Below are positions 29,538-39,500 of a stretch of 64,000 bases of DNA, one piece after another. The notes beneath the pieces were generated by a model that worked only from the letters and a program-made list of their open reading frames with translations, did no database searches and was not told where the DNA came from. The stretch spans positions 19,607-83,606 of the forward strand of contig JALQPE010001682.1 in the NCBI GenBank assembly GCA_030407315.1, in the 5' to 3' direction. How positions within the stretch are numbered: the first letter of the stretch is position 1; every line of letters begins with the position of its first letter. A program made the position numbers and the translations under genes. Source of the stretch: Asparagopsis taxiformis (taxonomy: Eukaryota > Rhodophyta > Florideophyceae > Bonnemaisoniales > Bonnemaisoniaceae).

Positions 29538-29909
29538 TTAGACCTCTTCGGAGGCGTTAGATTTGCCTTTTTTCTTCGGAATGAGCACTTGGTTGATGTT
29601 AGGCAGGACACCTCCAGAGGCTATGGTGACACCGCCGAGTAGTTTGTTGAGTTCCTCATCGTTGCGAATGGCGAGTTGAATGTGTCGCGGGATGATTCGT
29701 GTCTTTTTGTTGTCGCGCGCAGCGTTGCCAGCGAGCTCGAGAACTTCGGCTGCAAGGTACTCCATGACTGAGGCCATGTAGACGGGGGCGCCTGCACCGA
29801 CTCTGTCGGCATAGCGTCCTTTGCGGAGGAAACGGCTGATTCGACCTACTGGGAATTGAAGGCCGGCCTTGCTAGAACGGCTCTGATGGGATTTCTTGAC
29901 CTGAACCAT
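29538..29909 (-). CDS. H2A: Histone H2A
   Basis: A 123-aa protein with ATG at 29909. The histone fold is unmistakable: [20 protein letters not shown], then [40 protein letters not shown] and [16 protein letters not shown]. The N-terminus is short, and the C-terminus (GKSNASEEV) lacks the SQE/D motif of H2A.X, so this is canonical H2A. It is divergent from H2B across a 363-bp promoter and ends in an animal-type 3' stem-loop. It converges on the TrhO fusion gene with 88 bp between stops. Confidence 0.97.
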   Translation of the reverse strand: MVQVKKSHQSRSSKAGLQFPVGRISRFLRKGRYADRVGAGAPVYMASVMEYLAAEVLELAGNAARDNKKTRIIPRHIQLAIRNDEELNKLLGGVTIASGGVLPNINQVLIPKKKGKSNASEEV

Positions 29910-30272
29910 GTCGGAGCTGGTGTGGCGGGGGTTGGATGAGGCGGTAGGAGGATAGAGAGCTGCAGCACTAGGGTGTTAAAATGGGACATCGGCGCTGTGG
30001 CGGTTTGGTGTTGGCCATGAAAATTGGCGGCAAACTGTTGTGCGCAACAGAGAACGTTTTGGCGGCTTTTTGGTAGTGTAATATTATTGGTAGATTCGGA
30101 TGTCACAAACCAGTCGTCGGAGCCAATGAAAAACGTTGAAATTGGGCAAGGCGGGAAAATTCGTGAAACACTTGAGGAAACGGAAGAGTACATATAGACG
30201 GAGTGGCTGGGCGATCTATCTCCAGACTTTCATCTGCTCGTGTTCTCCAGAATCGAACTGAATTGAATCGCA
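29910..30272. promoter_or_regulatory. Bidirectional H2A/H2B promoter with E2F-like sites
   Basis: 363 bp between the start codons. Three E2F-like motifs are visible: TTGGCGGCAAA (30024-30034), TTTTGGCGGCTTTT (30057-30070) and GGCGGGAAAA (30150-30159). A CCAAT box lies at 30123-30127, and CATATAGA at 30191-30198 could serve as a TATA-like element for H2B. Together they suggest S-phase control. Confidence 0.6.
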
Positions 30273-30647
30273 ATGGCTCCCAAAGGTAAGAGTGTACCAG
30301 TCGCCGAAAAGAAGGTTGCCAAGAAGGGCATGGCCGGCGCGGCGGAAAAAGTATCGCGAAAGAAGAAGAGGAGCGAGTCGTATTCCATCTACATCTACAA
30401 GGTATTGAAACAAGTGCATCCCGACACGGGTATTTCGTCCAAGGCGATGAGCATCATGAACTCGTTTGTCGCGGATCTGTTTGAACGTATCGCGTCGGAA
30501 GCGTCCAAGCTGGCGACGTACAACAACACCAAGACCATGACGTCGCGAGAGATCCAGACGGCGGTAAGACTACTACTACCGGGTGAGCTGGCAAAGCACG
30601 CCGTGTCGGAAGGCACCAAGGCTGTCACCAAATACAGCTCGAGCTAA
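30273..30647 (+). CDS. H2B: Histone H2B
   Basis: A 124-aa protein with ATG at 30273. A Lys/Ala-rich tail ([19 protein letters not shown]) leads into the conserved fold: [60 protein letters not shown] and the C-terminal [12 protein letters not shown]. The Lys in AVTKYSS is the usual ubiquitination site. It is a canonical, replication-dependent type, paired with H2A and followed by a 3' stem-loop 17 nt after the stop codon. Confidence 0.97.
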   Translation: MAPKGKSVPVAEKKVAKKGMAGAAEKVSRKKKRSESYSIYIYKVLKQVHPDTGISSKAMSIMNSFVADLFERIASEASKLATYNNTKTMTSREIQTAVRLLLPGELAKHAVSEGTKAVTKYSSS

Positions 30648-31033
30648 CTTGGCGTCGACAAAAAGGTGTATCTCTACACCTCCAAACGCGGGAGTTTGTC
30701 TTGTAAATTTGTGTATCATAGCGCGAGTAAATCTCGTCAAATCTGTGTGTGCGCACCGTGGATTGCATCTCAAGTAGGGTAGACACTTGGCCTATCCCCG
30801 TTGGCTTTTATCAAATCGCATGCGCGCCTGTGCACTGCATTGCGCTGCACTGCACTGTCCGTTTTCGTAAACTATGTAAAACTTGAGCTTGGTCTGGCCA
30901 CAAATCGCTTAGCTGCAACGCGCACAGTCGCTTCTCTCCCGTTCATTCCAACCTCTCACCCCCCCGCCGCTTACCATTGCCTCGCAAATTTTCCTCCCCC
31001 ACCCCTCCAGCCAACCATCGTGATGCGGCTTCA
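30648..31033. other. Intergenic, H2B 3' end to phosphatase start
   Basis: It contains the H2B stem-loop (30665-30680). The rest, including pyrimidine-rich DNA upstream of the phosphatase gene, shows nothing distinctive. Confidence 0.45.
30665..30680 (+). promoter_or_regulatory. Histone mRNA 3' stem-loop of H2B
   Basis: GGTGTA-TCTC-TACACC, preceded by AAAA and followed by TCCAAACG. The stem is identical to that of the H2A element on the other strand, with a different loop that still fits UHUH. Confidence 0.75.
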
Positions 31034-32200
31034 ATGCAGACGCCGACATCGCTGACTCAGACATACATGTCTCCCATAGCAACCGTCTCTTCCCGCTCCA
31101 CTCCTCACTATTACTTACTACCTCTACTCTTGGCTCTCGCGATTCTCGCATGTATTTCTGTGGCCCTGCTCACACTCCGCAGACGCCTCACAACCTCTTC
31201 GCAACTCTGCAAATCTCTCCATATGCAGCAATCATCACGTAACAGACGCACCAAACCGTCCGTCTCCGAAATTTCCGCCGCCGCTATTGCCTCCCACTCC
31301 TTTCACAACCCTCGCTCCCCGCTCATTCGACCCCTCGCAAAGTTTGTCCACTTTATCAAAAATCTACTCTGGGATTCCTTCCTCTTCCCCCTCCTCGCGT
31401 GGGCCTTGAATATCCTCTCAGTTCTCTTCGCTCTTCTGGTTTCATTCATTCCAGCCCTCATCTCTCTCAGGCAGAACAAGTTGAAAGTATGCGTCGCCAC
31501 CTCCCTGCCCGCAAATTCCACTTCGTGTCCCCCTCATGCCCATCAAGCTGAAGCGACCCAACTCAACAAAGGCAAGCCAACTCCTCCCCTCTCCCCTTGC
31601 TTCTCCGCTCTTATGGTTCCAGCCGCCCTATCTTGCAAGCAGTCGCGAAAAAGCCTCGTGCTCGACTTGGATGAAACCCTCGTTCACTCGCAATTCACAA
31701 ACACCCAGTATTGTGACTTGCGACTTGAAGTTCGAGTCGATGAATTCCCAGCTGTATTTTATGTCTCCAAACGACCTTATCTCGATGTCTTCCTGCGCAC
31801 AGTGGCTCAATGGTACGATGTTGTCATTTTTACCGCGTCTCTGCAGAAGTATGCCGATCCGCTCATTTCCGTCTTAGACACAGACCATGTTGTGAAGCGT
31901 CGCATCTTTCGTCAGGACTGCATCAGGAGGCACGGTTATTTTGTCAAGGATCTCACCATTGTCAATCCAAATCTTGCCAATGTCCTCATTGTGGATAACA
32001 GCCCTGCTGCCTATTCTATGCAACCTTCAAACGCTGTCCCCATTGAAGCGTGGTACCACGACCAGAACGACGAGGAGCTCCTCAATTTGCTCCCATTGCT
32101 GCACGCCATTGCATTTTTGAATGATGTTCGTTCTCTCCTTGACCTACGACTTACTGGTGGTGCACTAGCAGCTCGAAGAACACGTAGGACTACGCGGTAG
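31034..32200 (+). CDS. CTD-nuclear-envelope-phosphatase-like protein (Dullard/Nem1 family)
   Basis: A 388-aa protein with ATG at 31034. Two hydrophobic segments (about 26-48, YYLLPLLLALAILACISVAL, and about 113-140, LFPLLAWALNILSVLFALLV) anchor it to membranes. The HAD-type FCP1/SCP phosphatase domain starts near residue 205 with the catalytic DLDETL (SLVLDLDETLVHS), then VSKRPYLDVFLRTVAQWYDV, VIFTASLQKYADPLISVLD and VLIVDNSPAAYSMQPSNAVP. Dullard/Nem1 phosphatases activate lipin/Pah1 at the ER and nuclear envelope and so control phospholipid versus triacylglycerol synthesis. The double hydrophobic N-terminus fits Nem1/CTDNEP1 better than soluble SCPs. Intronless. Confidence 0.85.
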   Translation: MQTPTSLTQTYMSPIATVSSRSTPHYYLLPLLLALAILACISVALLTLRRRLTTSSQLCKSLHMQQSSRNRRTKPSVSEISAAAIASHSFHNPRSPLIRPLAKFVHFIKNLLWDSFLFPLLAWALNILSVLFALLVSFIPALISLRQNKLKVCVATSLPANSTSCPPHAHQAEATQLNKGKPTPPLSPCFSALMVPAALSCKQSRKSLVLDLDETLVHSQFTNTQYCDLRLEVRVDEFPAVFYVSKRPYLDVFLRTVAQWYDVVIFTASLQKYADPLISVLDTDHVVKRRIFRQDCIRRHGYFVKDLTIVNPNLANVLIVDNSPAAYSMQPSNAVPIEAWYHDQNDEELLNLLPLLHAIAFLNDVRSLLDLRLTGGALAARRTRRTTR

Positions 32201-32296
32201 AGAATAGTTGTACTAAGTAGCGTGAGTAATGTTTACCATAGTTATTGCAGACATGCAAATATTTTTCGACGTGCCGGTACCAAGTCAAAGCAATTG

Positions 32297-33457
32297 TTAC
32301 CATGCCATTCGCGTCTTGTTATCCCTCTTCTTTTTCACAATGGGCAAACTAGTTTGTCCGATACTGTGGACTGTACTGGACTTTTTCTTGCACTTCTTTC
32401 TTGTCCTATCGCTTGAATCTTTAAAAGAGTCTGGAAGAAAGAATTCAGTGCACGCTAGATTCATTGGAAGGGTTGAAGTGCGAGATTTTGCCGCAAACCA
32501 ACGATAAAATCTCTCCGTATATTCATTGCCGAGCCAACAATACCACAGCGTTACGAAAGGACTCGTTTTCAGCTGTCCAGACTTGACTTGCCTCATACCT
32601 GCTGGGGTTTCATACTTGTACTTGCGTGGCGTTGATGGTGTGAGAAAGAACGGGCGTGGCGGTTGAAGTAGTGTTGACGTGTATTTATCCCAGAATGGTT
32701 TCATGTAAACGTAATTTGGCTGGACAACGAACCACGGCTTGCTCTGGGAGCACAGTATTTTCACCAACTCATGGATATGATCCAAAGGCTCGGTAGAATA
32801 TGGCGGATTTGTAACAATACAGTCATGCTTTGGGGTGTTTCCTTCCTTTACAACTTTATAAAAGTCTTCACATTCGTTGTGCACGTTTGGGAAACCAAGA
32901 CGTGCAAAGTTTCGTTTAACTGCACCATCACAATAAAACGGATCCCAAATACGAAGAGATTGTCGCGTTTTCTGCAGAAACGATGCAAAACAGTCCAGGA
33001 AACAGGCAATATCTTCATAAGCAGAAAAGGGTGTTTCACAATGATCGTCCTGAGAGACTGGAAATGGGAATATAATCTTGTCAAATTGAGTTTCTGGAAG
33101 GGTGATATCGACTCTGTTCGTTCCGCTCTCAAGTCTTCCGACGCACTGCAGCTTTCCATTTTCAGTCCGCTCCTGCAAGAAAATCAGGTTCTTCGTTCTG
33201 GAAATTAGGTACAATTTACCGTCTGTGTGCACAAATCCGTCTAGGTGACCAATGGAATCATCATCTTCAACCAGGCAAGGAACAGCAATGGATTGTTTGC
33301 AAGTTGAATTGAGAGGAGCGCTATGGTTGACTTTGTTAGCTTGGTCTGCTAACCATGATTGCCAACATGTCCCACAATAAGCTTTTCCGCTATCCGAATC
33401 GAAAAGAGAATCGTTGTGGCTGCGCATCCATCGACAACAAGTGTTTCGTCGTCCCAT
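32297..33457 (-). CDS. NPPY-motif methyltransferase with N-terminal Cys cluster
   Basis: A 386-aa protein. I chose the ATG at 33457 (MGRRNTCCRWMRSH); the longer frame begins at TTG. The N-terminal ~45 residues hold a CC...CGTCW cluster that could bind zinc. The methyltransferase core has a SAM-loop-like LRIWDPFYCDGAVKRNFARL, then the catalytic motif IVTNPPYSTEPLDHIHELV, as in N6-adenine and related exocyclic-amine methyltransferases. FVVQPNYVYMKPFW and SPFVTLWYCWLG follow. The C-terminus is Lys/Arg-rich. I do not recognise the exact family; RNA adenine-N6 methylation is possible by analogy with other NPPY/DPPF eukaryotic enzymes, but the substrate is unknown. Converges on the phosphatase gene. 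Confidence 0.7.
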   Translation of the reverse strand: MGRRNTCCRWMRSHNDSLFDSDSGKAYCGTCWQSWLADQANKVNHSAPLNSTCKQSIAVPCLVEDDDSIGHLDGFVHTDGKLYLISRTKNLIFLQERTENGKLQCVGRLESGTNRVDITLPETQFDKIIFPFPVSQDDHCETPFSAYEDIACFLDCFASFLQKTRQSLRIWDPFYCDGAVKRNFARLGFPNVHNECEDFYKVVKEGNTPKHDCIVTNPPYSTEPLDHIHELVKILCSQSKPWFVVQPNYVYMKPFWDKYTSTLLQPPRPFFLTPSTPRKYKYETPAGMRQVKSGQLKTSPFVTLWYCWLGNEYTERFYRWFAAKSRTSTLPMNLACTEFFLPDSFKDSSDRTRKKCKKKSSTVHSIGQTSLPIVKKKRDNKTRMAW

Positions 33458-33678
33458 GAGTTGAAGGGTGCTAAAGCGAGAGCTGGTATTCGCAAAGTCA
33501 ACACGATAATATACGTGGATATTATTCAATTATTCAACCAATTCTTAAATGTTTCAGCACCTCAGATGCATCGATTCGTTCGAAAATAGCCAGCCACAGC
33601 ACACGTCTATCAGCTTCCAATTGCAACTCTTGTTTTGGAAGTAATTGATTCTCGCGAGTGAGTTGAATACTTGTTAAG

Positions 33679-34425
33679 ATGAAACTTGCCATCGTTGGTG
33701 GAACAAGCTTGCTGAAGAGCTCATTGTTTGCTGACTTCCAACCCGAAATCATTCAAACACCACACGGCAAAGCTGTTGTTCACGTCAGCAAGTCTAACTC
33801 ATCCCTATGTTTCGTTCAGCGCCATCATGCTGATGGAGAGGTGGGAGCGCACGTATATCGCCCGCCTCACCTAATCAACCATCGTGCAAATATAGCAGCG
33901 CTTAGTTCGTTGGGTGTGGATGCTATCATCGCCATCTGCTGTGTAGGATCGTTGAAAAGCTATATTCCTATTGGTACCCTTATCGTTCCTGACGATTACT
34001 TTTACCTCTTTGGACCATCCGTTTCGTATTATGATGACGATCGTGCGCACATTGTTCCAGGTTTCGATCTTGCATTGAGACAGAAAATCATTAAGGCGCT
34101 CCAAGAAGGCGGCGTGTGGCATGATCAGCAGAAGTGTTTGGACAAGGCCGTGTACGTGCAAACTGTAGGCCCGCGTTTTGAAACTAAAGCTGAAGTTCGC
34201 TTTCTCTCAGGCATTGGAGATATCGTTGGAATGACTGCTGCCAACGAGACAACCCTTGCTAAAGAAATAGGCATTCCGTATGCTGCCGTGGCCATGGTAG
34301 ACAACCTGGCGAACGGTCTTGACGGCTCTCAACTTACGCATGAACAGTTCAAAGCCAATGTGCTCGCCAATCAGAACACAGTTGAAAAAGCTGTCAAGGC
34401 TATATTAGATTATGTTCGTTGGTAG
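33679..34425 (+). CDS. MTAP/MTIP-like purine nucleoside phosphorylase
   Basis: A 248-aa protein with ATG at 33679. The PNP_UDP family 2 fold is clear: MKLAIVGGTSLL, then QRHHADGEVGAHVYRPPHLI, NHRANIAALSSLGVDAIIAI, QTVGPRFETKAEVRFL and DIVGMTAANETTLAKEIGIP. The RPPHLINHRAN block is the phosphate- and ribose-binding signature of MTAP-type enzymes. GPRFET plus VGMT and NLANG is closer to bacterial 5'-methylthioinosine phosphorylases than to animal MTAP (GPRFSS, INMT), so the base specificity is uncertain. The role is salvage of methylthioadenosine or methylthioinosine from polyamine and SAM metabolism. Intronless. Confidence 0.82.
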   Translation: MKLAIVGGTSLLKSSLFADFQPEIIQTPHGKAVVHVSKSNSSLCFVQRHHADGEVGAHVYRPPHLINHRANIAALSSLGVDAIIAICCVGSLKSYIPIGTLIVPDDYFYLFGPSVSYYDDDRAHIVPGFDLALRQKIIKALQEGGVWHDQQKCLDKAVYVQTVGPRFETKAEVRFLSGIGDIVGMTAANETTLAKEIGIPYAAVAMVDNLANGLDGSQLTHEQFKANVLANQNTVEKAVKAILDYVRW

Positions 34426-34664
34426 CTGGTCTTGCCTCTCATAGTCCACCGCATCAAATGCTTCATGATCTGCGTCCCGTTGTCACCCGCCGATGGCACT
34501 AGGCGCGGAGTTCGTTTCTGACGACCAAACTTTGCATCCAGTAGCTCTTGCTGTCCCGCCTTGTGAGATGCAAATCCGTTTACTTGTATCCCTTGTTTTG
34601 TAGGTCTTCCACTAAATCGGATTAGTGTGCTTATTGGCAGCACAAGTTTTGTCCATAAAGTGTT

Positions 34665-35186
34665 TCACAATACAAGTTTTCCCTGCTGTTCAGGCTGTCT
34701 CAATTGCATACTCTCCAAAATATCATCGCAAAACTCGAGGAAGGCAGCATCTTTCATTTCTCTTTCCAACATGGCGCGTCGATTTTTGGCGCCATCGATT
34801 CTTCTCACAATGGCCATGACACGCTCATCTCTTAACTTTCTTTGTACCTCATCGCTTCCATCTAGAAGATGCAACTGAGTTCCAGTCAGTTCGACATCGT
34901 CACCAAGGGTATCATCGCTGTATTCTACTCGATTTCGTGGTGTAGAGTCACAAATGACATCCTCTCTTTTCGGAACTGTGCAAGAGGTCTCCTTGTGTTT
35001 CTTATTACATAGAACAGAACAACTGGAAATAATATTGCGTGTGGAAAGCGGTTAGACTCATACTGTTGTTAGCATTAGTTTGGTGACTCCGGAAAAACGT
35101 TTTGGTTCTTACAATGGAAGCAAACAAATTGGGCATTTGTATTTCGACAAGTTTGACTTACAAACCAAACATTGAATGCCTTTCAT
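34665..35186 (-). CDS. ZNHIT3: ZNHIT3/Hit1 HIT-zinc-finger protein (two exons)
   Basis: Assembled by hand: exon 1 is 35113-35186 and exon 2 is 34665-35022, together 143 aa (human ZNHIT3 has 155). Exon 1 gives MKGIQCLVCKSNLSKYKCPI then CLLP, and the join supplies FCSVLCNKKHKETSC. The full HIT finger C-x2-C, YKCPxC, CSxxC, KKHKxxxC is therefore split across the intron. The C-terminal helix ERVMAIVRRIDGAKNRRAML and FLEFCDDILESM match the region that binds NUFIP/Rsa1. ZNHIT3/Hit1 assembles box C/D snoRNPs with Rsa1 and the R2TP complex, which fits the UTP17 neighbourhood functionally but not physically. The 90-nt intron has a GTAAGA donor and a TTTCCAG acceptor. Confidence 0.85.
35023..35112 (-). 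other. Intron of ZNHIT3, 90 nt
   Basis: The donor CCATT|GTAAGAACC and acceptor ATTTCCAG|TTGTTC interrupt the HIT zinc finger after codon 24 plus 2 nt. Splicing rebuilds the Cys/His ladder exactly. Confidence 0.85.
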
Positions 35187-36550
35187 CTCAAGTAGAAATA
35201 ACAAAGAGTGTACACCAGTTAATAATGACTTGTACACACAGTTGACAGTTGGGCAATAACCCTTTCAGATTTGACCGATTTCGTTCGATGGGATTCGCAT
35301 GAAATTAGAGTCGGGGGGCGGGAACGAAGGTGACAGAGCTGGGGTTCTGCTGCATATGACGACGATTCTTGTAGCGTGGGTGGTGGCGTTCTCATTATAC
35401 CCCGCCATCGGTCCTGCCCCGACGAAACCTTCAACATCCAAGCTGATGGAAGAAGCCAAGTGGCAGCCTTTCAATGGCTATAAAAATTCTGAACCTTGAG
35501 CTATTGGGGCGAGAGTAGTGGTGTTCACGGTCCTGGTTGACCGTGGTTCGGACCGGTCTGGACGTAAAAGACTGGTCCCCGTGACCGTCACTTCTATGCG
35601 AAAAGAAGTCCTGATCTATTTGTATTTGGATAGAGCTTTCAGTCAGTTATTGAAAATATGCTCAACTACATTAGTTTATTCATGAGAACAGGGAAAATTG
35701 ATCAAGAATATCCTTTTTCGTAGTAAATTAATGAAATCGTCAAAGATCCTGTGTTTGTGTCGTGAGCCTTAGTGTTTCCGAAATTATTTGGTCAATTCCA
35801 ATGATTGTTAATAGATTTCGTCCTGGTGTTGCACTGTTAATTCCAGAGTGGACGAGTATGGTTGAGAAAGGTCGGGTAAATTGGTGTTTCTTGGGTGAAA
35901 CAAATGATAACCGGTCAGAGCCTCGCGTTCGCGAATATGTCTGATCGAGGCAAACGCGGTTGCGTGTGATTTGCCAGTAGAATTGAGCTTGTGATCCTTT
36001 TATTGTGTTGCTGGGTGTGCTGTTCTCTATCTCCGAGTTGGCTCTACCTGGAGTTCTTTATATACTCTATCTGCCTTCACTCTACACCACAAACCTCCAC
36101 CCTTGCCGACACTTAGACGTTTAGAAATGATTTCTGCCATGAAGTCTGAGCTATTTGTTGTAGCGAGTATTAGTCCAGAAAATTTCATTACAGTAGCTTG
36201 AAGATTTTCTGACACTCCCAATTCTTTTTCGCTCAACAAATATTCGCAAAATATTTTCTCAATATCTAATGGGCTCTATCTACCCATTGTTCAATTGGGT
36301 GATCCAATTTTCCTAGTTGTTGTGGAAATGACTTTTACAAGAAAAATTCTACAGGTAATTTCTACCAGAATTTTAATTTAGGGTTAGATGGACGTCTGGA
36401 AGTTTCCAGCCGTCCAACCATAGGAAGCTAAATACAGCTCCCAGCGGTCGGAATAACCTAAGGGAGATAAGCTAGACTTAGTAAATTACATCTGTTCTAC
36501 ATTCCTACCTTTACACCGTTTTGGACTCCTCGTCCGTGTACACGCGTAAC
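35187..36550. other. Boundary between gene island and transposon island
   Basis: No gene is supported. A 66-codon ORF (35299-35499) with one hydrophobic stretch has no recognisable domain. A CACGGTC/GACCGTG hairpin lies near 35526-35545. The AT-rich 35.6-36.5 kb segment should contain the 5' LTR and leader of the gypsy element, but I could not match it by eye to a 3' LTR. Confidence 0.4.
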
Positions 36551-39500
36551 ATGGTACTCTTGTGGAGGGCCGACGACCCGAACCAGCAGGCGGGTCCATC
36601 CACTGCTAAGATGGACGGCTCTCTCTCTTCCGACGTCAAGAAGTTCTTCTTCTTCGAGAACGTCGCTATGCGCGCCAAGTCCGACGAGGAGAAAACGCTC
36701 GAGCTCCTCGCACACCTCGAGGGCGAGGCATTCGACTTCTACTACGAAACGTTCGCCAAGGATGGAGCGCTGACGGAAGAGGCTATGAACTACGCCCTCG
36801 TCAAGAAGGCCTTCATAGATCATTTCGGAGTCAAGACAGAGCCGAGTGACGATATCCGCAGTGCCATCAATGCGGTACTGGATCCCGAGGATCTTGTCGG
36901 ATCGCTCAAAACTATGGATCGTCTGTTCGAAAAGGCATCTTTCAATGATGAAGCTATGTTTGGCCTTCTGAGGAATGCACTCTCCCGCTTCCCAGAACTG
37001 GCCCAGTTCGCGATCTATCGCGGTGCCACGCACTACACCGACCTCAAGAAAGTGGTGCGTGACTTCGACCAGGGTCGAAAGGATTTCCTCTCTTCCGTCC
37101 CGTATCACGATACAGGGAAACAGCACCCGCTCGATTCCACCTTTGGATCTAAGCGGGTCCTGAACCGTCCCGACGCACGAACGTCACAGGTGGAGAACAA
37201 GGTGGACAAGCTAGCGGAGCAACTCGCTGAGCTCTCCCTCATCGTCCGCAAGCAGACAGGAGCATCCTCATCGGATAGACGCGAAACTCCTCGCCCTTGT
37301 TCCTTCTGTCAGAAGCCTGGGCACGGAGCTAACTCCTGCCCTGAAAATCCACACCGAGACACTCGTTGCTCCAAATGTGGTAGTCTGGGTCATTCTGTCG
37401 CGACTTGCTATAGTCGTCAGAAGGGCACGGAGAAGCAGAGGAGCCCCTCTACCGGTAGGGACGACACCTCCCGCGCGAATCAGGTTACCGTAGTAACCGC
37501 GACTCCCGATGTCGTTGGTACTACCAAACGTACCATGACGGGAGAAGCGGTTCCGAAGCAACATCGAGCTGAGGGGATCAATACGGACAACCTCATGCAT
37601 CCAGCACCGGGTCGTATTCTACCTCGCTTGCAACTGGAACCTCTTCCCATCCGAGGGAAGAAAAACCGCAAGGCGAAGAAAAAGAACACTTCCAAGAAGG
37701 TTCTTCAAGATCACGTCGGAAAGTACGACGTTGTTGGAGAGCTCGCTAATGCGTCTACAGGCCTCACGTTCGGCCAACTCCTCCGTGGAGACGCCGCCGA
37801 AGCCGCCAAAGAGATGCGACGTCTCTTCTCCCCCCTTAAGAATCGCCGACCGAGTAAGGCTGCGCCAGCCTTAAACGTTCAGAACAAACGAGTTCTGATG
37901 GTCGCGCCAGTTCGTATCTATGGTCGAGAGATTCGCGCGCTCCTGGATACTGGGGCTATACCCAATATCATCTCTGCTGATCTCGCCCGTCAGTTGTGCC
38001 TCCTGCCGAAGCGTACCAAGCAGAGGATTACGGTTGCAGATGGGTCGAGCGCCAACTGCATTGGTCGTGTCAAAGATGTGCCCATAACCTTTGGAAACCT
38101 CACAGCTTCCATGGATTTCCTCACCATCGAAAAGGCACCTATCGGCCTCATCATCGGCTTACCGGCCATGGAGGATCTTCAGGCTAAACTGGACATTGGG
38201 AGTCGAGTCGTCGAGATACAACTCGGCGAAGAATCGGCGCGGATTGGGCTAGAACCCGATAACGGCCTCCACTTCCTTCCACAGGGAGGTAGTGAAAGCG
38301 AAGACTTCACGTCTCTCAGCACCGATGAAGGAGCGTCGACGACTTCTTCAAGGGACGAAGACGAAGGTACGCTAATTGTCGCCCACGTTGACTTCTCCAA
38401 GCCGCAAGCAGCGGTAGAAGAGGAGAGCGACCGCTCTGAAACCGAAGAGCACGATAAACTCGTCGAAGAGAAGCTCGCACACCTGTCAGCATCGGACAGA
38501 CGCATTATATCGGAGTCGTTGAAGGACTATGGAATCGTCGCTTGGTCCTTTCACGATCTCCGGAAAGCCGACGTACCTGTTAAACACTCCTTTGAGCTAG
38601 AAGATGCCACCCCAGTCTACCACCAACCTCATCGGTTGTCACCGAAACACAACGAGGTAGTACGATCCGAAATCGATCGGATGCTAGAAGCGGGAATTAT
38701 CACTCCGGCCTCATCGGCATGGTCCTTCCCGGTGGTCATCGCTACGAAGAAGGACGGGAAACCACGTTTCTGCGTTGACTATCGCATCCTGAATCGTAAG
38801 ATCAAACCAGATCGTTGGCCTTTACCCAGGATCGAAGAGATTTTCGATGAACTGGGAGGGAATTCCCTCTTTACCACCGTCGATCTCTTCTCTGGGTATT
38901 GGCAGATTCGAATGGACACCGCTTGTAAGGAGATGACGACCTTTGTCACGCGGTACGGCACCTATAAGTTCGAAGTTATGCCTTTTGGATTAATGAATGC
39001 CCCGTCTACCTTCCAGAGAATGATGGATGAGATGGTCAAGGATCTGCCATTCGTCCGAGCGTATCTCGACGACGTTGTGGTATTCTCTAAAAACATGGAA
39101 GAACACGTCTCCCACCTTCGTATCCTCTTCGAGACCCTAAGTCAGAGGGGTTTGAAGCTGAAGATCGTCAAATGCTTCTTCGCTCAACCTAAAGTCGAGT
39201 TGCTTGGTCACATCGTTAGCCACAATGGGGTGTCAGTACACCCCGCCAAGATTTCTGCCATTAGAGACGTAGCTACGCCGAAAACTGCTTCCGAGCTCCG
39301 CAGCTTCCTCGGTTTGGCGGGCTACTATCGCCGGTTCATTAAGGGGTTTGCCGACATCTCGGCTTCTCTATTCCCATATACCTCTTCTGGACGTTCCTTC
39401 GAATGGACAGAGGAGATGAATCAGGCCTTCTGGACGCTGAAGGAAAAAAACTTCGGCTCCCGTCCTTTCCTTCCCTGACTTTGATACTACCTTCGTAGTA

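Noticed and set aside
39444..39451. A AAA AAC heptamer in the gypsy pol as a -1 frameshift signal
   Set aside because: The heptamer is in phase, but the frame that continues pol is +1, not -1, so a one-base insertion is the better explanation.
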